DNA of 64,000 nucleotides from Conchocele bisecta (taxonomy: Eukaryota; Mollusca; Bivalvia; Lucinida; Thyasiridae). The notes under the pieces are model-generated. The model did not search any database. It was given only the letters and a program-made list of their open reading frames with translations, and was not told the DNA's origin. Position 1 is the stretch's first letter. The number at the start of each line of letters is the position of its first letter. The stretch lies in contig CM055272.1 in the NCBI GenBank assembly GCA_029237695.1, positions 10,528,042-10,592,041 of the forward strand, given 5' to 3'. Shown piece after piece: positions 32,365 to 43,300 of this stretch. A program made the position numbers and the translations under genes.

Positions 32365-35113
32365 TTATTTTGGTACTGATTTTGCACATGCACCCTTACA
32401 TCCAAGACATAGTGAAGTGCAGGGCAAAGCAGCCTTAACACATTGACATCGACCAGGGCAACCTTTCCTACAGCCACATCGAATCAGCCTCCTGCAGGAT
32501 GCACTGGCACTTGGGAGGGAGCACCACAATGGTTGCCACTTTCCTGACTCGTTAGTCCACCCCCATGTAGCAGGAGATACTTCAGGCCGTTGTGTGACAT
32601 GTGTATGACCCCAGATGTGACCGCCCTGTTGTGTTGCCCGCTTGATATGCTGTTCAAGAGAAGCCGGTGTTGGTGGGATATTTTGCAATGTACGTCCCTT
32701 TGCGGTGAACAGTTTGCTTTCTAACTTCATTGACACTGTTTGAATCACTGGTGCGGTCATACAGCAGGACGGTGAAACGTTCTAGCACCTGAATATCACG
32801 TTCACTGATTGCATTTGGGCCTTCTGCTAGCACCCGGAAAGTTTCCGTAAATTCGGGAAATGAACACCAGTTGTTCCATGTCGTCATTTTCCCTATAGAA
32901 TGGAACGATGATACGGTGTCGCATCCAGTATATGCATGATACATCGACATGCAGAGGGATTTTTGTGTTCAAATAGCTGCTGATATATCATGAACAGGAA
33001 TGTAGCGATGATCTTTTCCAGTCCCATAGGACACCCGCAACTCAGACAGATTTACTTTTGGTACTGCCGCCACACTCATAGCCACTACATCAAAATCAAC
33101 TATTCGTATCATGAATGAATTGTATACTTCAGCGACTGAACCAGTAAGGTATACCATTACTCTTGAATCTGCTTCTTCATGGTTACAAGGCGAAAGTCTA
33201 CGTAGATCGTCACGGCCTTGGACACACACGACATAGTCACCATGTGTTACAATCAATTGTTTGCTGTCGGGAACAGAGAGTGAGCGCACCTCCTCCGCTA
33301 ATAGCTTGAACAGCTCCGACTGGTTTACATCATCGTTGAGAAATAATGGCCAGCTGTTTGGTAGAGGGGTGCATCGTGATACCTTGATCCTCACACCCTT
33401 TCCGCTTGATTTGCTTGTTTGTTCTTTTAGGCTGTCCTCACTACAAACACTATATCCAACCGTCGGTGGTTATCAAGCACTCGAGAGATGTGGCAGGTAA
33501 TGAATTACTGCTGCTCCATCCATGAGCATGACCTCAGCATTTGGAGTATGCATAACCGGCGTGATGTTTCGATGACCGTGACAAGGGTGCCTTTGGAGTT
33601 TGATCGAATGTTTCCATTGGCTGAAATGGATGGGGGATGCGCCCGTTTTTCATGCGATAATAAATCATCTAAACTACCACCCTGAACTTCACTTGCTACG
33701 TATAATCGGGCGAGCGTAGAACAAGTGTCTTGGAGCGCCTTCTCGTGTGCGCGGTTGGTTTGTCGAGTACTGATAGGGCCCATTAGGTGCAGCTTATTCT
33801 TTGTTAATGGCTTGCACATGGAGTCTGTGTGTGTCTTTGTAACATACTCATTAAACTGTTGTAGGCCGGCTACTCGCATTTTCTGCACACAGATAATTGC
33901 TGATTCTGAATGAATCTCCATCGTGTGTAAACGACAGAGTACTTCACCATTTTCTGCGAAGGGATTGCACATAACGTTGATCACTTTTTCTAATGATCTG
34001 CAATCACTAACGAATTTTGCTTGAAATGTGTTTGCTTTGTTCACGATTCAGAACAATGAATCATAGAGCAAGTCCAGTTAAGCTTGATTTGTATAGATCA
34101 AACTTTCCTTCTCTGATCGAGCGGGTGTACACTAGTACAAGGAGCTCTAGTTCAAGGACATGGTACGTGTACTGAAACTGTGGATTTAATGCAGACATTT
34201 GCTATGCCCATACATCCACATCATCTGGTGAGTCTGCTGGTGGAACCGATTTGAGATATTCATTGTACTGTTTCATCATGATTGTATAGAGAACAACTGC
34301 TGTGACTTCATGTGCATAGCGAGTGCGCTTGATGTGTGTAGCTGTGAGACAAGACTGTGCAATACCAGATGTGAAAATACCAGCTTCTGTAAGCGCTTCC
34401 AACCATCCACTTCCTTCTAGAAGGTCGCCAGGCAAAGTTAAAGCAGCCTTTTTGAGGTGCAAACCACCCATTAGCACAACATACTTGTCCTCACCGTGAG
34501 TCTCGGAAAATGCCCATTGTATACTTTTCGCGATCGCATAGAGAGGTTGATCAACGGTAATGTCTGGGACTTGATCAGGATTGAGATGCTTGACTGCAGC
34601 ATTGATCACGCTCATCGCATGCTTAATCATTGCATGATAATTTGAGGATTCAGTGAACAGAGGAAGTATTGCAGTGTTCATGGTTTCTGGCTGGTCCTCT
34701 TGTCGGTTTGCATGAAAGGCCGCCCATGAAAATCCACTGTCCTTTATAGCATGTGTGTTATCATCTCTATAAGCTTCTGATGCGTTGGTGAACCACTCAC
34801 GTTCAACCTGCAATTCATTCTGCAGTAGATACTTAGCATCGCCGCACAGTCATTCATCGACCAACGATAGCACTGCTTTCTTCACTGTGCTGTTGTTCAC
34901 TGGCTCAATTGATGTGTAGAATGCTGGAAGTTCGGGTGAATCTGTATGACCTGCTATGTTCATATCTGGCTCCGGTCCTTCAGTACTACCAGCATAATCG
35001 TGCTTGAGGAACAGGGAGACAGCTGCGTCGTGAAGATTGTTCATGGCAGTGGTAGAGCTTGAGTTGATGTCAGTGTTATCAATAGCTGCCAGGACAAACA
35101 ACTGACGGTGCAA
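32365..35113 (-). pseudogene. Decayed multi-copy protein with nuclease-like acidic motifs and C-terminal CXC cysteine cluster
   Basis: Minus-strand blocks in order: 35113-34205, 34204-34061, 34044-33505, 33394-32969, 32950-32654 and 32760-32365. They look like one ~900-residue protein. Visible motifs are 'LHLMGPISTRQTNRAHEKAL' in the middle, then 'HEEADSRVMVYL', 'DFDVVAMSVA', 'YHAYTGCDTVSSF', and a terminal 'CGCRKGCPGRCQC' cluster like the tesmin/CXC zinc-binding repeat. The acidic HEEAD, DFD and GCD positions resemble PIN/FEN1-type nuclease metal ligands (inference). Four in-frame stops interrupt it: TGA at 34852-34850, TAG at 34204-34202, TGA at 34063-34061 and TGA at 32971-32969. There are also frameshifts near 34050, 33450 and 32700. 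Such proteins recur in many copies in marine invertebrates (recollection), which points to a mobile element. Confidence 0.6.
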
Positions 35114-35567
35114 AGGAGGGACAACTACACCACTATCAGAATACCGTGCACAAAATGGCTATATAAACATTTGCGTAATTCCATGACTCGATCATAACTC
35201 ACAGACAATCTCAAAGCATACATTGTATCGACCACATCCCTTTTACCTGTATTAGCATGCAATTTTAGTCCAACATAAACAGGCAAGGCAGTTTCACGGT
35301 CGCGATTGTGCTTTTAATGTGGTTCTGCCTCGCTTATAGCTGTTGAACATGATTAGTTGAGAAATGGTTACAACTGATTGCGTTATATGGCCACCACCAT
35401 CCTCGCTCTCTCTACTATGTATATTACTGCCACGAGTTAACAAGTTCTCGAAATTCAACAAACTATCAGGCACACATCTAGTTATTTAATTAAATCCAAA
35501 CTCGCGATTAAATTGCTGGTTATGATCAAACATAGCTTTTCTAAGAATATCCCACACGACGTCGCGA
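35114..35567. other. No gene seen
   Basis: Unique-looking sequence between the minus-strand pseudogene and copy 2 of the dispersed repeat. It may include the upstream part of the pseudogene, but no recognisable reading was found. Confidence 0.4.
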
Positions 35568-36735
35568 GTGCCGACACAGCCGATGCGAGTGCTGTGTCGA
35601 TGCCGTCAATTAGCGCATGTGTAGCCGGTCGATACTCTTTGGCTAGACCGGTGCGGACTCTGGATCTCAACAATCGGGTCCAGCCTAAAAGCTGTTGGGT
35701 TGAATGGCTTATAATGCGGCGGTCCGCCAAAAAGCATTTTCTGTGAAGTGGCGAGACGAAGTGTCGGCGCTTGGCACACACGGAAATCGTCTTGGTGTAT
35801 ATTTCTGGGAAGATGCAGTGCGAAATATCGGCGCCTGGCATACACGGAAATCAAGATCAATACTTGGTTTGCGGAGTTGACAAAAATCTAAACTGAGGCG
35901 CTTATTTCTTATCTAATATTGCTTAGTATCATAAGCCGAAACGAAACGAAAATCGTTCACTGGTAGGTGTCAAAATTGCATAGGCGGCGAAACCGGAAAA
36001 TTATTGGGGCGGTCCAGTCTTGAGGACACAAAGGGCCCGATGTTGCTAGGGGTTCCGGCAGCATGCTCCCCCGAAATGTTTTGAAATCTAAGAGGCGTGA
36101 AACACCATTTCCTACATTCTCTGCAAGTTTGAGGATGAGACCGGTAAACTCAGTTGCTGAATGAAGGGGATGGGTGGGCATGAAACATTACAAAAGTTAC
36201 ATAATTATTGAGGGGTCCAGGCCTCCCCAAACAACATTGTCCCCACCCCCCCCCCCCACACACACACACACACTTCCGCCGCCCCTGTTATTGGTCAGTG
36301 GTCATTGATTAAAACAAGTAATGTGTTTAATCCATTAGATGTATATATACGTGTACATTGAGATGACAAACCGATTGTAATTTAGTATCTGTGAATACGC
36401 ACGCAGGTTGAAACGGATCTATATTGGTCGAACAAGCTATGCATGTACATTCTATTTTTCTATTCACAGTTACAATGTTAGAAATCTAAAGTGTCGGCTG
36501 CTGTTGCTTTATATTTTATCTTCTTTCTAAATACATCTATATTTTGACTGCACAAAACATGTTTTTTCATGAATTAACAGATTTTTTTAGTCATTTGATC
36601 TTAACCGTCACACAAGGACATGAATGAAAATATGGGTGATGACAAGTAACTATATGAAGTGTCAAGCCAATCAGGTCACTTACAGTAACAGACATAGTAG
36701 GTAACCGAAACCATTAGACAGACAGAGTTACATAC

Positions 36736-38475
36736 TACGGGGCGCCAAGTGGGACATGGCTCAATTTTGTCAACAAAATTCATTTTTGTGCCACAAAATT
36801 CAATTCTGTGTCACAAAATTCACTTTTGTGCCACAGAATTCAATTCAATTCTGTGGCACAGAATTCGGCACAGAATTCAATTCTGTGTCACAAAATTCAC
36901 TTTTGTGTAACAAAATTCAATTCTGTGTCACAAAATTCAATTCTGTGTCACAAAATTCACAAAATTCAATTCTGTGTCACAAAATTCACTTTTGTGTAAC
37001 AAAATTCAATTCTGTGTCAATTCAATTCTGTGTCACAAAATTCACTTTTGTGCCACAAAATTCATTTAGAACTGTGTCACAAAATTCAATTCTGTCAATT
37101 ATGCACACGCATGTAAGAAGGACTACCATTGGTCAGAAACTGCACTGGAGAAATGGGTCACGGTCGCCGATCTACACATTCAATGTCGATGATTCATTTC
37201 TCATTCTGCCGATGATTCATTTCTCATTCTGCCATTTTGCTTCAACTATCTCCAAACAGTCAAACGTTGACAAACCCATTCGTATTTAAACTAATTTGAG
37301 TTATAATTGTACACATAATTCATGTACATGTAGATCTCCCGCGAGTACTGACGCATTTCATTGTGTATCGCAAGGTACATCTGCCCCAGTTAAATCAATA
37401 ATACACGCGCTGTGGCCTGTGTTCTGACTGCTGTCTGTGTTTATAAACAGAATGTGTGTATTGGGCCATTTGAGGAAACCATTTGTAGTATTTGTGTGGA
37501 TACCATGGATACTAAGATGGTGTATACTGTAAATAATGCATGTAGACACATAGTTGCGAACACGTAACTTCACAACTAGTAGACACAGATCCAATACCAT
37601 TTGTTTCACAAGGTTAGATCTACTGTTATAATACGACGTCATATAATGTCATTTTCGAGCATAAAACGTTACCTGATAAATAGAATACCAGGCTAGTGTA
37701 TTTTAATATCAAGTTTATCAGGCTTCGGCTGGGAAACGGTAGGAATTCCTCGGCAAGCCTCGGAATTCCTACGCGTTTCCTAGCCTTGCCTGATAAACTT
37801 GATATCCAAATACACTAGCCTGGTATTCTCTATATATGGGCATGCTCTCAGGTCTAGCTATGTCCCGGCTACTTTATGTTTGACCCTGTTTACATAATTG
37901 AGGGAAAATTCTGAATATTTTTCTTATTTCTCCTTCAAAGTATATATGCTTATATGGTGTGACCACTCATTTGTAATCATAATATAACCAAAATAACTGT
38001 CCATAAAGAAGTATAATATTGATATATTGGATTATATTTTCGCATTAAAATATTTAAACCTAATATAAACCTGCAAGTGTACTCCACCATCTAGTAAAAT
38101 TGACTAAGACCGATCTCAACCAATCAACGTAGAGATGACATAGACTATCCTACGCAAACTAATTTTTGTGGACAAAAATGAATTCTGTCCCACAAAACTG
38201 AATTTTCTTCACAAAACTCATTTCTGTCTTACAAAATTGAATCCTTTATAACAAAAATGAATTTTGTATACGAAACGTATGCAGAATTGAATTTTGTGAC
38301 ACAGAATTGAATTTTGTGACACAGAATTGACAGAATTGAATTTTGTGACACAGAATTGAATTTTGCTGAATTTTGTGACACAGAATTGAATTTTGTGACA
38401 CAGAATTGAATTTTGTTAGTGTTACAAAACTCAATTTTGTACACATAATTAACCTGTCCTGCATGGCGCCCCGTA
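36736..38475. mobile_element. Foldback element with inverted internal minisatellites (TACGGGGCGCCA ends)
   Basis: Terminal inverted repeats TACGGGGCGCCA / TGGCGCCCCGTA are flanked by a 5-bp duplication CATAC (36731-36735 and 38476-38480). The insertion is confirmed by the uninterrupted copy at about 17410. The left arm holds about 15 units of CAATTCTGTGTCACAAAATT (36756-37095). The right arm holds the same unit in inverse orientation (38278-38415) plus degenerate units from 38155. No transposase is present. Long open frames inside the arrays are repeat artefacts. The architecture is shared with 13265-13639. Confidence 0.8.
37682..37829. repeat. 148-bp near-perfect palindrome
   Basis: Arms of about 68 bp (AGAATACCAGGCTAGTGTAT ... 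and its inverse) surround a 12-bp loop 'tcggcaagcctc'. It is nested inside the foldback element at 36736-38475 and is probably an independent MITE insertion. Confidence 0.8.
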
Positions 38476-39217
38476 CATACACAATCAGTCTGTTGAGTCA
38501 TGTTTCACACACATTGACTGCCAGTATAACTATTGGCATAAGTGTGAAATAAATGTTTAAAACAGGAATCATACATGCAATCATTATGTATAGTCCCAGG
38601 TTAAAATAAACATTTTGGGAATCTTGGTTTCTTTCTTCGATCCACTCAATGTTGAGTAACCTCTTTGCAGAGTAGAAATGCTCCTTCACCACAATGTAAC
38701 GGCAACCAGTATTTATATACATGTATATAATACACTTGAAGCCGACTGCGCTTCCTGTTACTGTTCTTTGTTAAGTATTTTTGTCGTTCACTATGAAGAG
38801 TGAAGCACAAACGTCGTGTATGATGTTCTAAGGTAGACATGGAGTCTGCGTTGAGTTGCGTTGGAGTACAACTCCGTCTAAACATTGAGTCGAGTACTAT
38901 CTGGATTTGAGCTTCTTCTTCTTCGCAGTAGTAGTACATGTACAACACTCATTCATAGATGAAGATTTTGTCAGCGCCAAAAAAAAAACACAATTCGATG
39001 ATAAATGAGAGGTGATACAAAAAGGATAAAATGTCAAAAGTGCTGGTATTAAGACTATTTACATTTGATAGTATTGGAGTGAGGACCGACACAGGGATGA
39101 GCGCTTTTAAAAGCATCCACTGTGTTAGTCTCATGTACAGTTGGTGGTAAAAGTATCCATTGGGTGATATTCACATGTGATTTGCTATTTTACCTAAGAA
39201 AAGCAATGTCGTATTTC

Positions 39218-39472
39218 AGATGCTCAAATCATAATTTATGTATTGACGTTGGTAGATGTATGGCTGTCGATAGACATTTACGATTTGGCCAGTACTAGTA
39301 CTGTGTATTACATAAGGGCATTGAGGTTATAGAGGATGAGGTACATGCATTCTTTGATTGTAAACTGTATGCAGACGTGATCGATCAGTATTTGGACCCA
39401 GCTTTGTATTTCAGAAATTCTACAGAAGAATACTTCAGATTAAGTATCTATGCCAACTCAAACAACGATTAA
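39218..39472 (+). pseudogene. LINE reverse-transcriptase 3' remnant
   Basis: The frame contains 'CMAVDRHLRFG', one stop, then 'CVLHKGIEVIEDEVHAFFDC' and 'YFRLSIYANSNND' to TAA. This is the terminal C..C...DE.H...C finger typical of non-LTR retrotransposon ORF2 ends. It begins exactly at the right end of the dispersed repeat copy 2. Confidence 0.6.
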
Positions 39473-40029
39473 TACACTTGCACTGTTCATATATCATTTA
39501 ATGAAACTACGAACAACGTTCACCTATTAACAGTGATCGTGCGAGCCATGCAGTGTCTGGCGGAAAAGAGAGGTTACACCATAAACGGGGTTCTATGATC
39601 GGTCCCAATCCGTCATGAATACATTTGCTGGCATCATATAATACATGCAGTTGCGCTGTTATCATAATAACATATGTACATGTTGCGTTTAATGGGCCGG
39701 TGGCATACATCACTAAATAGCCAAGTGCACTGTAATGTATATAGTTCGGGGACAGAAAGCATATTTGTACAGGAGTCTTTGTTTGTATGAATATGTTTAT
39801 AGGAGCTGTTATTTATATGTCTGGTTCTTTGGTCAGCCGGGATTAACAAGTTTATTGGAGGGTGGATGGCAACTACATAGTGAATACAGTTATAAAACAT
39901 TACTAGTCGAGAGCAGGTTCTACGGATTTCAAGAGATGGCTCGTTTAGGTGAACATTGTGTCATGTCTGTGACTGAGCTGGTGTTGTTTGGATATTTTGG
40001 TTGTTTGATTGTGTTAGGTTTTGTAGAAA

Positions 40030-40266
40030 TTAAAAGGAAATATATATTTTGTGTTTCGCAAGAGCAGGCCGGATGATTGTACACACAAAGTTCTGAAGTT
40101 GCATGTTACACACAGTGTTCTGTGTTTCATTGATATCAAGGAACATATGTTCTCTGACTGTATCTAGTATTGCACAGTTCATTAGGAAATGCTCAAGTGT
40201 TTCATCTGTTGTATCACAACTCAGGTACAAACTCGGTTCACAACTAAGAATTATACTCGGGTACAA
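40030..40266 (-). pseudogene. Second LINE reverse-transcriptase 3' remnant, opposite strand
   Basis: It encodes 'LYLSCDTTDETLEHFLMNCA', again a terminal RT finger (DETLEHFLMNC), and is truncated at both sides. It lies about 80 bp upstream of SUCLG1 exon 1 in the opposite orientation, so it forms part of, or borders, the SUCLG1 promoter region. Confidence 0.65.
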
Positions 40267-40344
40267 ATTAACCTAACTATGGTTACAATTGAAGCTCTCC
40301 ATAATCTAGTTTCATGTGAAGTTGCAAGTCACCTTCACAAAATC

Positions 40345-40356
40345 CAAGATGGCCGC
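40345..40356 (+). promoter_or_regulatory. YY1-like CAAGATGGCCGC motif at the SUCLG1 start codon
   Basis: CAAGATGGCCGC overlaps the ATG of SUCLG1. It resembles the YY1 motif (AAGATGGCGGC) that often spans the start region of nuclear genes for mitochondrial proteins. Related (A/C)AAAATGGCCGCC words are scattered in repeats of this window, so the match may be coincidental. Confidence 0.35.
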
Positions 40357-40382
40357 ATGCAGAGTGTTTTCTCGGATTTCCG
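40349..40382 (+). CDS. SUCLG1: SUCLG1 exon 1 (coding part)
   Basis: ATG in an AAG-ATG-G context is followed by eleven codons plus one base, then donor GTAAAA. The single G joins GG of exon 2 to give Gly. The short N-terminus '[11 protein letters not shown]' starts a plausible mitochondrial targeting helix. It was chosen because phase, charge and distance (607-bp intron) all fit; no transcript evidence is available. Confidence 0.75.
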
Positions 40383-43300
40383 GTAAAAATCTATTTTAAT
40401 GCAACAACTACAGATCTTACACACACGCTATTATGTTTATCATATAAAAATAAGTTGATATAGTATCATAGGTGCAACTCAACACGCTCTATTCATGTTG
40501 ACATGTGGAAATAATTGGAGGCTGTAACTTGTCATTAGTTTTCGCGACTGGTTAGCCTACGCTTGCATATTGCATTAAAGTTCTTCTACAGTAGGGGGAC
40601 CCGTGCTCGTGGTAATTATGCCCCACCAGGATAGTGGAGGGGGCATTTAGTGTTACCCTTGTCTGTCCTGTCCGTGTGTCACCAAACTTCTCGTAACTCT
40701 TATTTTCTTTTAAATCTGAAACTTGGTATGTACAATAGTGTCGGCTAATTCTGCGCACCTAAGGCTTTCCAAACAAATGTATATGTTATTAACATCCCCA
40801 TATTCAGTCAAAATTTCAGGAATATCAACGCAATTCAAAGACGTCTGCAGGTAAATTCAATGTCATAATGTTCTGACGTCAGTAAGTGACGTAAATTGTG
40901 TGATGTATGGCATCACATGCATGTTTGCAACGTCACATTTGTTTCTGCTAATGCTGCACATTTTATAGTTTGTCCAATTCCTGTTGCAGGGATAGTGCGA
41001 CCAGGTGTAAGGACATGCTATGCCAATACTCGGCCCAACCTGATGCTGACCAAAGACACAAAGGTCATCTGCCAGGGCTTGACTGGCAAGCAGGTAACGG
41101 CGGGGGTTGAAAAAATCCTTTTTTTTCCACTCGCCCAGCTGGGCAAGTACAAAAAAAAAGTAAAAATAAAATGCTATTTCCAGTATTTGTAATGTTGCAT
41201 CTTATTTAAAAAAAAAAGAAGCTTTTACATATATTTGATCATTACCAAAACGTATGAGACATATTCACTATTATTGTTATTTATATTTTAAGTATTAAAT
41301 GAACATAAACAAACAAATAAATATTATTTATCGTGAGATAAACTTCATCAAGTTTTTTCTTCAACAACGTTTCTTAGCAGCGAATTTGCTCAGAGGCTTG
41401 CATGCTTCTTATTTTCTATAAGCGTTGAGTGACATAGATTTTGTTTAATTTATAGTGGCAATGTTTGCATGCGCTGCGCGCTGCCTTAATTACTAAATTC
41501 AATGGTTTCGGACCCGGTGCCGACCGTTTCGTCCCAAGCCGTTATGTTCGGCGTCTGAAATGTGCGTTAAAGGCCCTGAACGGCTCAGTATTACAATCTC
41601 CCGATTTTTTTCAAACACAAAAACATGTTTGGCAACTGATTTAGTACACAAAACTAACATATACTGCCTAATAGATACATCTAAAGTCTTGAGATTTACA
41701 TCTTAATCGCAATGTGAAGACAACAAAAACTTGTTTTGTGTACCACTCAGTGGAAAATGTCAATATTGACAAATTAATTCCCGTAACCCAACGGCTTCGG
41801 CTCGGAAGCGAGTCGATAAACTCCGGCTATCGGAATTCATCGGCCGCGAATCAAGGAGTTGACCCGAGCTTCTATCGGAAAATCGATCGGACTTTGAACA
41901 CGCACCTGCTGTTTGTTTATCAACAAATATTGATATTTTCATCGACTACAAACTCATTTTTGTACCAAAATGAATGCAAACAGTTTCAAAGTGTGTGTAA
42001 ATAGAAACCTGTTGGATTTATATGTGGGAAAACCCAATAGGAGGCCAAATTCGGCAACTTGAGCCGTATTGGGGCTTTAACCTAACTGTATACGAGACGA
42101 TATATGTGGCCGCATATACACTAGTCTATACTCGCAGTAATATATTATTTGTTAGCCCGGCCGCGTACAGCCGACAAATAATCCGTGAATTAAACGTGCC
42201 CGATATGGACCGTGTTCAAAATCGCTAGCGATTCTACCCGTAACCGTGTACATAGACACCGCTTGAATCTTACTTCCCGCAAATTGACGTAAACTGTAAA
42301 CCAGGGTTCAAGCTAGGCCAAAAATTTAGGGAGAAGTGACTTCTCCCTCCTGGCAAAATAGGGAGAATTGAGGCAAAATTAGGGAGAAGTGATAAAAATC
42401 ATAATTTCACTTGAAACAATCGATGCGATCCAATTTTACAGCCTATTTGGTGGGATTAGCGCATTTATGACATGCACTCGCCCCTAGGGTATGAAATTCA
42501 TAGTAAAAAAAAAAAATAAAAAAATAAAAGAAAAAATTCCAGGGCGACTTGACTTCCCCCTACAAGAAAAATAAGGCGACTTGGCCAGAAAAAAAGCGAC
42601 CACTTCGCCCATGTCGCTCTCAAACATGAACCCTGCTGTAAACAACAAATGGTCGCTGAATTAATACCATTTGTTGGCCGTTATCGATGGAATTAATTGG
42701 CAATTTCTTCAGAAAAAAAAATCCTGACCAAATCTTTCACTCGCCAAGCTGGGCGAGTGCCTGTAAAAAGTACTCGACCGCCACAAAAAGCACTCGCCAT
42801 GGCGAGCCGGGCGAGTGAAATTTCAACCCCTGAACGGGATAACTGGCTGATAAAAAGATCCATAGGACATCTGTGCTCAGTGTAGATCTTGGTCATCAAT
42901 GTACTTGAAGATTTAAAGACTGTTGTTGTTGAATATAAGCAACGGTAAACTGAGCGAATGGCAACCTGTGTAGGTGCAGTCTGACCTGGGGATAAGCTGA
43001 GTGAATGGCGACCAGTGTAGGTGCAGTCTGTCTGGGGATAAGCTGAGTGCATGGCGACCAGTGTAGGTGTAGTCTGACCTGCTGATAAGCCGAGTGAATG
43101 GCAACCAGTGTAGGTGCAATTTGTCTGAGGATAAGCTGAGTGAATGGCGACCAGTGTAGATGCAGTCTGTCTGGGATAAGCTGAGTGAATGGCGACCAGT
43201 GTGGGTGCAGTCTGTCTGGGGATAGCTGAGTGAATGGCGACCAGTGTAGGTGCAGTCTGACCTGGGGAGAAGCTGAGTGAATGGCGACCAGTGTAGGTGC

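Larger units (their letters stand above)
35568..39190 (-). repeat. Dispersed ~1.9-kb repeat, copy 2, split by a foldback element
   Basis: It is the same sequence as 16254-18180, broken between 36735 and 38476 by a 1.74-kb insertion. Relative to copy 1 it has small deletions, e.g. in the minus-strand ORF at 38646-38948, but keeps recognisable versions of the same minus-strand ORFs. The left junction shared with copy 1 is 'gccgacacagccgatgcgag'. Confidence 0.7.

Noticed and set aside
36756..37289. 177-codon plus-strand open frame rich in Gln, Asn, Ser, Phe and Cys
   Set aside because: Repeat translation of the CAATTCTGTGTCACAAAATT array in a foldback element.
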